From: Nocardia sp. alder85J
GTDB lineage: Bacteria; Actinomycetota; Actinomycetes; Mycobacteriales; Mycobacteriaceae
Reading direction: 5' to 3'
Assembly (NCBI RefSeq): GCF_020176955.2
Contig: NZ_JAIUCZ020000014.1
Span: 62,001-126,000 of the forward strand
DNA length: 64,000 bases
Of this stretch, positions 53,060 through 61,263 are shown piece by piece. Each line of letters opens with the position of its first letter. The first letter of the stretch is position 1. The notes under the pieces were generated by a model. It was not told where the DNA came from, ran no database searches, and saw only the letters and a list, made by a program, of their open reading frames with translations. Position numbers and translations under genes: made by a program.

Positions 53060-54756
53060 TGCGCCACCCGTTCACCCTCGTCGACGGACACCTCGTCCGG
53101 AATGTCCACCGGAAGCTGTTCGGCCGCGCGGTATTTCAGCGCCGCGTTGATCAGCCCGGAGAACAGCGGATGCGGCCGGGTCGGCCGGCTCTTCAACTCC
53201 GGATGCGCCTGGGTGGCAACGAAATACGGATGCACATCGGCGGGCAGCTCGACGAACTCGACCAGATGCCCGTCCGGCGAGGTACCGCTGAACCGCAGGC
53301 CGCTCTTGGCGATCCGATCCCGGTAGGCGTTGTTCACCTCGTAACGGTGCCGGTGCCGCTCGGACACCTCGGTGCCGCCGTACGCCTGCGCGACCACCGA
53401 ACCCGGTTGCAGTACAGCCGGATACGCGCCGAGCCGCATGGTGCCGCCGAGATCGGCCTCACCGGCCACCGCCTGCTCCTGATCGGCCATCGTGGAGATC
53501 ACCGGATGCTGTGTCTCCGGCTCGAATTCGGCCGAGTTGGCGTCGGCCAGACCCACCGAGCGCGCGGCCTCGATGACCACGCACTGCAAGCCGAGGCACA
53601 GCCCCAGCAGCGGGATGCCGTGACTGCGGGCGTAGCGGATCGCACCCACCTTGCCCTCGATACCGCGAATACCGAAACCGCCCGGGATGAGGACCGCGTG
53701 CACGTCCTCGAGATGCTTGGCCGCACCGGCGGCGCTCTCGCAGTCGTCGGACTGCACCCAGCGGATGTTCACCTTCGCCCGCGCGGCGAAGCCGCCCGCG
53801 CGCAGCGCCTCGGTGACCGACAGATAGGCGTCGGGCAGGTCGACGTATTTGCCGACGAGCGCGACGGTGACCGCCTCCCGCGGATTGTGCACCCGGTCCA
53901 GCAGATCGCCCCACACCGTCCAGTCGACATCGCGGAACGGCAGGCCGAGCCGGCGCACCACATAGGCGTCGAGGCCCTCACGATGCAGTACGCGCGGGAT
54001 GTCGTAGATCGACGGCGCGTCCGGGGTGGAGATGCAGGCGTCGACGTCGACGTCGCACATCAGCGCGATCTTGTTCTTCAGCGGCTGCGGCACCTCGCGG
54101 TCACAGCGCAGGATCAGCGCGTCGGGCTGGATACCGATGCTGCGCAGCGCCGCCACCGAATGCTGGGTCGGCTTGGTCTTCAGCTCGCCCGAGGGCGCCA
54201 GATACGGCACCAGCGACACGTGCAGGAAGAACACGTTGTCCCGGCCGACGTCGTGCCGGATCTGCCGGGCCGCCTCGAGGAACGGCTGCGATTCGATGTC
54301 ACCGACGGTGCCACCGATCTCGGTGATGACCACGTCCGGGATCTGCCCGTTCAGGTCGGGCCCCGCCATGGCCTGGATGCGATTCTTGATCTCGTCGGTG
54401 ATGTGCGGGATCACCTGCACGGTATCGCCGAGATACTCGCCGCGGCGCTCCTTGGCGATCACCGTGGAGTAGACCTGCCCGGTGGTGACGTTGGCGTCAC
54501 GCGACAGGTCGCGGTCGAGGAATCGCTCGTAGTGACCGACATCGAGGTCGGTCTCGCCACCGTCCTCGGTCACGAACACCTCGCCGTGTTGGAACGGGTT
54601 CATGGTGCCGGGATCGACATTGAGGTACGGATCGAGCTTCTGCATGGTGACGCGCAATCCGCGCGCGGTGAGCAGTTGGCCGAGGCTGGAGGCCGTAAGT
54701 CCCTTGCCGAGCGAGGAGGCCACCCCGCCGCTGACGAAGATGTGCTTGGTAGTCAC
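53056..54756 (-). CDS. pyrG: CTP synthase
   Basis: The 566-residue protein has the N-terminal amidoligase domain (TKHIFVSGGVASSLGKG, then GTMNPFQHGEVFVTEDGGE and EIGGTVGDIESQPFLEA). A class I glutamine amidotransferase domain follows, with the nucleophile Cys in LGLCLGLQCVVIEAAR and a catalytic His-Pro-Glu near the C-terminus (THPELKS region). It makes CTP from UTP and glutamine. The GTG at 54756 matches the family's conserved beginning but has no clear ribosome-binding site. An in-frame GTG at 54804 lies about nine bases after a possible -10, so a leaderless longer form cannot be excluded. Confidence 0.96.
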   Translation of the reverse strand: MTTKHIFVSGGVASSLGKGLTASSLGQLLTARGLRVTMQKLDPYLNVDPGTMNPFQHGEVFVTEDGGETDLDVGHYERFLDRDLSRDANVTTGQVYSTVIAKERRGEYLGDTVQVIPHITDEIKNRIQAMAGPDLNGQIPDVVITEIGGTVGDIESQPFLEAARQIRHDVGRDNVFFLHVSLVPYLAPSGELKTKPTQHSVAALRSIGIQPDALILRCDREVPQPLKNKIALMCDVDVDACISTPDAPSIYDIPRVLHREGLDAYVVRRLGLPFRDVDWTVWGDLLDRVHNPREAVTVALVGKYVDLPDAYLSVTEALRAGGFAARAKVNIRWVQSDDCESAAGAAKHLEDVHAVLIPGGFGIRGIEGKVGAIRYARSHGIPLLGLCLGLQCVVIEAARSVGLADANSAEFEPETQHPVISTMADQEQAVAGEADLGGTMRLGAYPAVLQPGSVVAQAYGGTEVSERHRHRYEVNNAYRDRIAKSGLRFSGTSPDGHLVEFVELPADVHPYFVATQAHPELKSRPTRPHPLFSGLINAALKYRAAEQLPVDIPDEVSVDEGERVAQ

Positions 54757-54812
54757 GTGATGTGACTGAAGGGGCGAACGCGCCGGAATCCGTGATTGAC
54801 CCACGGGACTTC

Positions 54813-54818
54813 ACAGTA
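54813..54818 (-). promoter_or_regulatory. possible -10 box of pyrG
   Basis: TACTGT on the minus strand lies 57 bases before the chosen pyrG start and 9 before an alternative GTG at 54804. The -35 is poor. Between here and the tandem array at 55021 I see no gene; the stretch is Pro/Ala-codon-like low complexity only. Confidence 0.35.
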
Positions 54819-55020
54819 ACACGGAAATCGTTGACGAATCACACGCCACGCATGGTTGCCACACGATGGCTGACTCCGCAGCCGTCACATCCGCCCCACC
54901 CACCACGACTCCCCCACCCGCACCGCACACACCGCCGACCCGAATGCTGCGAATACGCCGCATATCCGCCGTCGCCCCGGCACAGCGGCCCAGCCGTCAC
55001 CCCAGCACAGCGTCCCAGCC

Positions 55021-55214
55021 CTCAGCCCGGCACAACCGCTCCGTTCTCAGCCCGGCACAACCGCTCCGTTCTCAGCCCGGCACAACCGCTCCGTTCCCAG
55101 CCCGGCACAACCGCTCCGTTCCCAGCCCGGCACAACCGCTCCGTTCCCAGCCCGGCACAGCCGCTCCGTTCCCAGTGCGGCACAGCCGCTCCGTTCTCAG
55201 TGCGGCACAGCCGC
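55021..55214. repeat. 25-bp tandem array fused to the 3' end of mctB
   Basis: Seven full copies and one partial copy of a 25-bp unit begin at 55021, 55046, 55071, 55096, 55121, 55146, 55171 and 55196. The unit starts CTCAGCCCGGCACA and ends CGCTCCGTT. Copies nearest mctB carry TGCGGCACAGC and match the last codons plus stop of mctB (stop at 55197-55199); copies farther away share CCCGGCACAAC. More degenerate units may extend left to about 54975. Confidence 0.88.
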
Positions 55215-56135
55215 GACGGTGAACGCGGTGGCCTTCGGCCCGACCCCGTAGCGGCCGGTGCCACCGGCGAGTTGCTCGCCGAGGGCGAGGGCGGTGGTGA
55301 GGCGGCCGATCTCACGATCGGTGTCGTCGACGGTGGAGACTGTGGCGGCCAGTTGTGCGTCGGTGCGGACCACCGCGATCGGCCCGGGCTCGGCGGCCGC
55401 ACCGGGCCGGCCGGCCAGCACCACCCCGGCCGCCCGCCCGCGCAGCCCGCCGGCGAAGCGGGCGACGATCGAGCCCTGGTTGTTCTCCGCGGCCCGCGCG
55501 CCCTCCCCGGTCACCAGCACCGCCGCCTGGGCCGGCTGCACCTCGCCCGCGGTCAGGAAACCGCCGCCGCGCAGCGTGTCCAGGATGAGCGTGCGCTCCT
55601 GCGGCGTGGAGCGCTGCGCGCCCCCGGCCGGATCGGTGAGCAGCGCCACCCCGAGCAGATCCCCCGCCAGGCTGCCCTGGTCGACCGCGGCGGTCGACAG
55701 CTGCGCCCCGGCGGGAATCATGTTGGTCACCGCGGTGCGCAGCCGGTCGCCCTGCCCGGAATCGATGAACGAGTCGGTCAGCGCGATCTTCCCGGTGATC
55801 ACCGCACCGGCCGCGGTCAGCGCCCGGGTGACGGCGTCGACGTCACCGGTGTCGGCATCGGGGGTGGTGAACATCAGCACGCTGCGGTCGGTGAGCACGC
55901 CACCGAGGATCCGCCCGCCCGAGCGGGCCAGGAACGCGTCCGAGGCGTTCAGTTGATCGGCGAGCCGGCCGTTGGTCTCGGCCAGCCCGTCGGCACGCTG
56001 CTGTAGCTGCGCGTGGTCCGACCGCAGCGAGGACAGCAGCCCGCCGGACAGCGCCTGGGCGCCGAGCACCAGTCCGACCGCCAGGGCGAGGAAGATCGCC
56101 GCGATCGACACGGCGTGCTGACGGAACGAAATCAT
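55197..56135 (-). CDS. mctB: MctB/SteB-family envelope protein (copper export or cell separation)
   Basis: The 312-residue protein has an N-terminal membrane helix (residues about 7-28, SIAAIFLALAVGLVLGAQAL), a coiled-coil stretch (SDHAQLQQRADGLAETNGRL) and a large extracytoplasmic domain. Length and the steA neighbour match M. tuberculosis Rv1698. That protein was described as a copper-related envelope channel (MctB), and its Corynebacterium counterpart SteB works with SteA in cell separation. The ATG at 56135 is 7 bases past the steA stop, with AGGGGG before it; the upstream in-frame extension is rejected. The stop codon lies inside a 25-bp tandem array. Confidence 0.88.
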   Translation of the reverse strand: MISFRQHAVSIAAIFLALAVGLVLGAQALSGGLLSSLRSDHAQLQQRADGLAETNGRLADQLNASDAFLARSGGRILGGVLTDRSVLMFTTPDADTGDVDAVTRALTAAGAVITGKIALTDSFIDSGQGDRLRTAVTNMIPAGAQLSTAAVDQGSLAGDLLGVALLTDPAGGAQRSTPQERTLILDTLRGGGFLTAGEVQPAQAAVLVTGEGARAAENNQGSIVARFAGGLRGRAAGVVLAGRPGAAAEPGPIAVVRTDAQLAATVSTVDDTDREIGRLTTALALGEQLAGGTGRYGVGPKATAFTVAAVPH

Positions 56136-56142
56136 GTGCCCC

Positions 56143-57354
56143 CTATCTGTTGTCGGTGAGCAGGCCGTGCAACCAGACCCGCAGGTGATGCCAGACGGTG
56201 AGAAGGTGGTCGACCACCGGGCCACCGGCGTGTGCCACCATCGCGGCGACGATCATGGCCACCAGGGCCGCCAGCACCACCAGGGAGACGGCCCACATCG
56301 AGGAGCGATGCCGGTACAGCGTCGCCACGGCTTTCGCGTCGACCAGCTTCGGCCCGAGCTTCAGCCGGGTGAGGAAGGTGGCCGGATTCGACTGCCGCCG
56401 ACTGCGATCGAAGAAGTCGTCGAGCGCCGCCGCCGCACCGACGGTGACGATCATCGCCGCACCGTGGTGATCGGCCAGCAGCAGCGCCAGATCCGCCGCC
56501 GAACCCGACGACGGGAAGGTGGTCGCGCCGATACCCAGATCCTGGATGCGCTCCAAACCGTTTGCGTGCCCGTCGGTGTCGGCGGGCAGGATCACCTCGG
56601 CCCCGCATTCCAGTGTGCGCGAGGTGATCTCCTCCGGATCGCCGACGATCAGGTCCGGCCGGTACCCGGCCCGCACCAGCGCATCCGCACCGCGGCCGAC
56701 GCCGACCAGGATCGGCAGGTACTCCTTGATGAACGGCTTCAACGCGGCCAGGTCCTCGCGGTGTTCCGGTCCGTCGGCGACGACGACCACATGCCGGTGG
56801 CGCATCGACAGTTCCAGCTTCGGCACCCCGAGACCGTCTATGAGCAGTGCGCTTTCGGTACGCACGAATTCGATCGTGTTGCCCGCGAACGCCTCCAGAT
56901 GGTCCACCAGGCCGGTACGCGCCTCGATCATCCGCTCGGCGACCGCCGCCTCGGTGAGGACCAGGCCCGCGATCAGCGACTCCGGCTCCTTGCGAGTCAG
57001 CTTGTCGGCGTAGATCACACCGTCGTGCACCCGTACCCGGCTGCCGTCCTTGACCCGGCCGAACAGGTCCGGCGAGACCGCGTCCATGAGCAGAATTCCG
57101 TTGGCCACCAGTACTTCCGGACCGAGATTCGGGTACCGGCCGGAGATCGACGGCGAGGCGTTCACCACCGCCACCACTCCGGACTCGATCAGCCGGTCGG
57201 CGGTGAGGCGGTCCAGATCCATCTCGTCGAGCACCACGATGTCGCCGGGGCCGACACGCTTCAGCAACCGGCGCGTGTTGCGGTCCACCCGGGCGATCCC
57301 GGTCAGGCCCGGTAGCGTTTCGGTGCTCCTCGACGACAGCGTCGGCATCCTCAT
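56143..57354 (-). CDS. steA: SteA-like membrane protein (Rv1697 family)
   Basis: The 403-residue protein has a conserved N-terminal ARVDRNTRRLLKRVGPGDIV, then NASPSISGRYPNLGPEVLV and FIKEYLPILVGVGRGADAL. The segment PDLIVGDPEE and LPADTDGHANGLERI recall thiamin pyrophosphokinase-like folds. One C-terminal transmembrane helix (about residues 355-378) follows. In Corynebacterium SteA with SteB controls peptidoglycan splitting at division. The ATG at 57354 corresponds to the M. tuberculosis start. Confidence 0.9.
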   Translation of the reverse strand: MRMPTLSSRSTETLPGLTGIARVDRNTRRLLKRVGPGDIVVLDEMDLDRLTADRLIESGVVAVVNASPSISGRYPNLGPEVLVANGILLMDAVSPDLFGRVKDGSRVRVHDGVIYADKLTRKEPESLIAGLVLTEAAVAERMIEARTGLVDHLEAFAGNTIEFVRTESALLIDGLGVPKLELSMRHRHVVVVADGPEHREDLAALKPFIKEYLPILVGVGRGADALVRAGYRPDLIVGDPEEITSRTLECGAEVILPADTDGHANGLERIQDLGIGATTFPSSGSAADLALLLADHHGAAMIVTVGAAAALDDFFDRSRRQSNPATFLTRLKLGPKLVDAKAVATLYRHRSSMWAVSLVVLAALVAMIVAAMVAHAGGPVVDHLLTVWHHLRVWLHGLLTDNR

Positions 57355-57374
57355 GAGCTCCGATGATGGCCGTG

Positions 57375-57415
57375 TGCTATCACCACATGCGGGAGGCGCG
57401 CCGACTGATAGCATA
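57375..57415 (-). promoter_or_regulatory. steA-mctB promoter region with inverted repeat
   Basis: TGCTATCA (57375-57382) and TGATAGCA (57406-57413) are perfect 8-bp complements around a 23-base spacer. The distal arm overlaps a minus-strand -10 TATGCT (57415-57410), about 55 bases upstream of the steA ATG. It may be a regulator site or chance. Confidence 0.4.
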
Positions 57416-57466
57416 TGCGCCTGGCTGCACATGACGCCGGTGGCCGTTTGGCCGGAAACATCCCGA

Positions 57467-57496
57467 TATGCTTCTCCTTACTTCCGAGTAAGGAGA
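57467..57496 (+). promoter_or_regulatory. -10 box and palindrome that buries the ribosome-binding site of the SRPBCC gene
   Basis: TATGCT (57467-57472) is a good -10. A perfect 10-bp inverted repeat follows at once (TCTCCTTACT at 57473-57482, complement at 57487-57496) with a 4-base loop. Its right arm contains the Shine-Dalgarno AAGGAG (57490-57495). It would either be a transcription operator over the start site or an RNA hairpin masking the ribosome-binding site. Confidence 0.65.
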
Positions 57497-57502
57497 TTCG
57501 TC

Positions 57503-57925
57503 ATGGCCAGCACCACGGTCGACACCGTCGTCCCCGCTCCGCGTGAGGTCGTGTACCAACTGTTCGCCGCACGCGACAGTGTCAACGCCTACCTGCCGAT
57601 CAACTTCACCCTGCGCAGGCCCGGCAGCGGGGAACCCCACGGGGTGGGCGCGCGCTACGCGGTCGGACTCGGCGGTGTCGGCGTCATCGAGGAGACCACC
57701 GCCCTGGTCCCCGGCGAGCGCATCGAATACAAGATCGTGGCAGGCGCTCCCGTGAAGGAGCACATCGGAATCATCACCTTCGCCGATGCCGACGGCGGCA
57801 CGCTGGTGAGCTACACGATGACGTCCTACCCGAAAATCCCGGTGCCCGACCGGATCATGGCGGGCGCCCTGCGCGGCCTGATCAAGCCGATCCTGTCCGC
57901 CGCGCGCAAGGCCGTCGCGAAGTAG
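57503..57925 (+). CDS. SRPBCC (START-like) domain protein
   Basis: The 140-residue protein consists of one SRPBCC/polyketide-cyclase-like domain. It begins STTVDTVVPAPREVVYQLFA, continues with GVGVIEETTALVPGERIEYK and GGTLVSYTMTSYPKIP, and ends with a long C-terminal helix. These domains bind hydrophobic ligands, and the exact role is unknown. The ATG at 57503 follows AAGGAG by seven bases, inside a palindrome. It is a single-gene unit divergent from steA. Confidence 0.85.
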   Translation: MASTTVDTVVPAPREVVYQLFAARDSVNAYLPINFTLRRPGSGEPHGVGARYAVGLGGVGVIEETTALVPGERIEYKIVAGAPVKEHIGIITFADADGGTLVSYTMTSYPKIPVPDRIMAGALRGLIKPILSAARKAVAK

Positions 57926-57934
57926 TGCAGCCCC

Positions 57935-57969
57935 GCGTGGCGGCGGCCCGGTACCGCTCGCCGCCACGC
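57935..57969. terminator. terminator between convergent genes
   Basis: An 11-bp perfect stem (GCGTGGCGGCG at 57935-57945, complement at 57959-57969) with a 13-base loop lies between the SRPBCC stop and the end of the convergent hypothetical gene. Confidence 0.65.
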
Positions 57970-57977
57970 GCCGGATC

Positions 57978-58421
57978 TCATTCCCCCAGCCGCCATTGCG
58001 GGTCGCGCAGCCGCTCCGACGGTGTGCGCGTGGCCAACCCGTGGCCCTGATCCTCGTACATCACGAACGACGCCGCCAGATACATCGCGAGCATCGGGGC
58101 CTCCTCGAGCGGCCGATCCTCCAGATCTATCCGATACGCGGCATCCTCGGCCGCCGGCACCTCGCTGGCGAAGACGTCGCCGTCCTCGACGAAGGTGCGC
58201 CGGAACGGTTCCAGCCGAAGCACTCCCGGGCTCAGCCGGGTCCAGCGGAAATCCACACAGTCCGAGACGTACGGCCGGGCATACTCCACGAAACCCGTCC
58301 CGTCGGGCCAGAACGCGAAGACCTCGTCGTCCATCGCCGAGTAGTACCCGGCCTCCGCACTCCACAGTCCGACGATCTCGTCCTCCTCAGGCACCCACCC
58401 AGTGGACCACGCGGCGGCCAC
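57978..58421 (-). CDS. hypothetical protein, unrecognised family
   Basis: The protein has up to 147 residues, soluble, acidic and rich in aromatic residues, with a regular mixed composition (EIVGLWSAEAGYYSAMDDEV, FAFWPDGTGFVEYARP) that suggests a small beta-rich domain. No signal peptide or membrane helix is present. The start is uncertain: GTG at 58421, or GTG at 58394, which begins just before the conserved-looking EEDEIVGLW. It lies convergent to the SRPBCC gene and upstream of nothing obvious. No function is assigned. Confidence 0.65.
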   Translation of the reverse strand: MAAAWSTGWVPEEDEIVGLWSAEAGYYSAMDDEVFAFWPDGTGFVEYARPYVSDCVDFRWTRLSPGVLRLEPFRRTFVEDGDVFASEVPAAEDAAYRIDLEDRPLEEAPMLAMYLAASFVMYEDQGHGLATRTPSERLRDPQWRLGE

Positions 58422-58454
58422 CGGGTACAGGCCCGTGCCGCAGCCGGTTTCGGC

Positions 58455-60245
58455 TCAGCGAGCCACCGGTGCGGGAGCCCGCCCGCCCGCCTTCTCCGCA
58501 TCCGCGGTGGCGAGCAGTTCCTCGGCATGCGCTCGACCGGTTTCGGTGTCGTCGAGACCGGCGAGCATGCGGGCGAGTTCCTTCACCCGCTCGTCGGTGT
58601 CGAGCGTGCGCACGCCACTGTTGACGCCCTTGCCGTCGTCGACCTTGTCGACCACGAGATGGGTGTCCGCGAAGGCCGCCACCTGCGGCAGGTGCGTCAC
58701 CACGATCACCTGGTGGGTGCGGGCCAACCGGGCCAGCCGGCGGCCGATCTCGACCGCGGCCCGGCCGCCGACACCGGCGTCGACCTCGTCGAACACCATC
58801 GTGGTGCCGTGCTCGGAACTGGCCAGCACCACTTCCAGCGCCAGCATCACCCGCGACAGCTCACCGCCGGAAGCGCTCTTGCTCAACAGCATCGGCTGCG
58901 CACCGGAATGCGCCGCCAGCCGGAACTCCACCTCGTCGACCCCGGAGCCACCGGCGTGCAGCGCGGTTCCGTCCACGGTGAGCGGCGCCGAATCCTGCGC
59001 ACCGGCCGGCATCGGCCGCACCACGACCTCGAGTTTCGCCCGGCCCATCGCCAGCCCGCCCAGCTCCGCGCTGACGGCGACCGACAACTTCTTCGCGGCC
59101 TTCGTGCGCGCGGTGGTCAACTTCTTCGCCACCTCACGCACCTGCTCGGCGGCGGTCTCGACGTCGGCGGCCAGCGCCGCCAGCGCCTCTTCGGAGACGT
59201 CCAGCGACGACAGCCGGGTACGCGCGTCGTCGGCCCACGCGATCACGCCGTCCACATCCGGTGCGTACTTGCGGGTCAGCGCCTTCAGTTCGGCCTGCCG
59301 GGTCAGCAGTGAATCCAGCGCGCCGGGATCCGACGGCAGATCGGTCAGGTAGCTGCTCAGTTCGGTGGTCAGGTCGATCACCACCGAGATCGCCTCGCCG
59401 AGACGCGGCGCCAATTCGGTGAGCAGCGGATCGCCGGAACCCTCCAGCCGGGCCCGCGCGGTGCCGAGCAGATCCAGCGCCCCCGAGCCCTCCCCCGGCG
59501 AATCGGCGGGACCGGCCAGCGCGTCGTGCGCGGCGGCGGCCGCCTCCCGCAGCGAATCCAGATCCGACAGCCGCCGCACCTCCGCCACGATCCGCTCGTC
59601 CTCACCGGCGACCGGTGCGACCGTATCGATCTCGGACAGCGAATGCTTCAGCCGGTCCGCCTCCAGCGCGAGTTCCCGGCTGCGCGCGGTCCGTTCCAGC
59701 AGTTCGGCCCGCGCCTGCATCCAGGTGCGGCGAGCCAGCCGATACTTGCGTACCAGCCCCGCGACCGCATCGCCCGCGAACCGGTCCAGCGCGTGCAGTT
59801 GCTGGTCGGGGCGTTGTAATCGCAGCTGGTCGTTCTGCCCGTGCACGGTCAGCAGCGGCGCGGTGAAATCGGACAGCACCGAGGCGGGCACACTGCGGCC
59901 GCCCAGATGCGCGCGGGAGCGGCCGTCGCTGCCGACGGTCCGCACCGCGATCACGCTGCCGTCGTCGTCACGCTGCGCCCCGGCGGATTCCAGCACCTTC
60001 TCGACCTCGTCGCGAGCGTCGGCGTGCACCTCCTCGACGGTGAACCGGCCCTCCACCACCGCGCGGGACTCGCCGCGGCGGACCCGGCCCGCATCGGCGC
60101 GCGCCCCGCCGAGCAGGTGCAGGCTGGTCACCACCATGGTCTTGCCCGCACCGGTCTCACCGGTCAGGCAGGTCAGACCCTCGTGGAATTGAGCTGTGGC
60201 GCTGGATATTACGCCCAGACCGTCAATCCGGATCTCTGTCAGCAC
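58455..60245 (-). CDS. recN: DNA repair protein RecN
   Basis: The 596-residue SMC-like ATPase has Walker A (TGETGAGKTMVV, about residues 29-40), a long coiled-coil middle with a central globular part, and a C-terminal ABC signature (LSKSASGGELSRVMLALEV) plus Walker B (TMVFDEVDAGVGGRAA). It acts in double-strand-break repair. The GTG start overlaps the end of nadK by 23 bases, as expected for the nadK-recN pair. Confidence 0.96.
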   Translation of the reverse strand: MLTEIRIDGLGVISSATAQFHEGLTCLTGETGAGKTMVVTSLHLLGGARADAGRVRRGESRAVVEGRFTVEEVHADARDEVEKVLESAGAQRDDDGSVIAVRTVGSDGRSRAHLGGRSVPASVLSDFTAPLLTVHGQNDQLRLQRPDQQLHALDRFAGDAVAGLVRKYRLARRTWMQARAELLERTARSRELALEADRLKHSLSEIDTVAPVAGEDERIVAEVRRLSDLDSLREAAAAAHDALAGPADSPGEGSGALDLLGTARARLEGSGDPLLTELAPRLGEAISVVIDLTTELSSYLTDLPSDPGALDSLLTRQAELKALTRKYAPDVDGVIAWADDARTRLSSLDVSEEALAALAADVETAAEQVREVAKKLTTARTKAAKKLSVAVSAELGGLAMGRAKLEVVVRPMPAGAQDSAPLTVDGTALHAGGSGVDEVEFRLAAHSGAQPMLLSKSASGGELSRVMLALEVVLASSEHGTTMVFDEVDAGVGGRAAVEIGRRLARLARTHQVIVVTHLPQVAAFADTHLVVDKVDDGKGVNSGVRTLDTDERVKELARMLAGLDDTETGRAHAEELLATADAEKAGGRAPAPVAR

Positions 60246-61263
60246 TCGTGCTCTCCGTTCGGCGGTTCTCGATCTCGCCCGACCGGGAGCGCGGTGAGGG
60301 CACCCCCGGTGCCTCCTCCGCGCCCGGCCGCTCAGGCCGTCGACCTCGCCAGCCTGTCACGGGCAACTGGAATTTGCGCACCATCCGGTCGGCGAACGGG
60401 GTCGAATCCAGCCGCACCCACCGGACGGGCTCGGCCCCGCGCACCGCCTCGAACCGGGCGCCACGCGGCAGCGCCAAGGTACGCCGGCCGTCCAGGAAAA
60501 CTATCGCGTCGTGGCCCGCCGCAACGGTTTCCACGGCGATCCGCGAATCCGGGCTGGTCACCAGCGGACGCGCGAACAGGGCATGAGCGTTGCTCGGGAT
60601 CACCAGCAGCGCCGCGAGTTCCGGCCACACCACCGGACCACCGGCGGAGAACGCGTAGGCCGTGGAGCCGGTGGGTGTCGCGACCAGCACGCCGTCGCAG
60701 CCGAATTGGGACACCGGCCGGCCGTCGACCTCGAGCACGACCTCCAGCACACCCATCCGGATGGCATTCTCGATGCTGGCCTCGTTGAGTGCCCAGCCGC
60801 GTTCCACCACGACATCATCGACGCGGACACTGACATCGATGGTCATCCGCTGCTCGACGCTGTAGTCGCCGCGCACCACCTGGGCCAGCGCCTCGTCCAG
60901 ATCCTCACCCTCTGCCTCGGTGAGAAAACCGATGCGGCCCAGATTGATTCCCAGCACCGGCACCCGCGCCAGGCGGGCCAGTTCGGCCGCGCGCAGGAAG
61001 GTGCCGTCGCCGCCGAGGGCCAGCACCATCTCGCAGCCGATCGCCGCCTCCGCGCAGTGGTCGACGGTCCACACCAGCACGTCCTCGGGAACGCTGGTGT
61101 CACAGTCCGGTTCGGGGCCGTCCTCGAGGCGGGTCTCCGCCATCTCGTCCGCGAGCACCCGCAGGCCGATCTCCGCCTCCGAGAACACCTTCGCCACCCG
61201 ATGTGCGGCCTCGGCCAGCTCGGTGCGCCCGGTGTGGGCCACGAGCAAGATCTCTCGCTTCAC
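60223..61263 (-). CDS. nadK: NAD kinase
   Basis: The 346-residue protein has the GGDGTFL motif at about residue 85, NEASIENA, and the conserved ATPTGSTAYAFSAGGP. It makes NADP from NAD using ATP or polyphosphate. The C-terminus is about 40 residues longer than in M. tuberculosis and is Arg/Pro-rich, overlapping the recN start. The GTG start overlaps the tlyA stop (GTGA). Confidence 0.96.
   Translation of the reverse strand: MKREILLVAHTGRTELAEAAHRVAKVFSEAEIGLRVLADEMAETRLEDGPEPDCDTSVPEDVLVWTVDHCAEAAIGCEMVLALGGDGTFLRAAELARLARVPVLGINLGRIGFLTEAEGEDLDEALAQVVRGDYSVEQRMTIDVSVRVDDVVVERGWALNEASIENAIRMGVLEVVLEVDGRPVSQFGCDGVLVATPTGSTAYAFSAGGPVVWPELAALLVIPSNAHALFARPLVTSPDSRIAVETVAAGHDAIVFLDGRRTLALPRGARFEAVRGAEPVRWVRLDSTPFADRMVRKFQLPVTGWRGRRPERPGAEEAPGVPSPRSRSGEIENRRTESTSADRDPD

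Noticed and set aside
55021..55402. Short minus-strand frame across the 25-bp array giving a repetitive Gly/Cys/Arg peptide
   Set aside because: It overlaps the mctB end out of frame and only reflects the tandem repeats; 25 bp is not a multiple of three.
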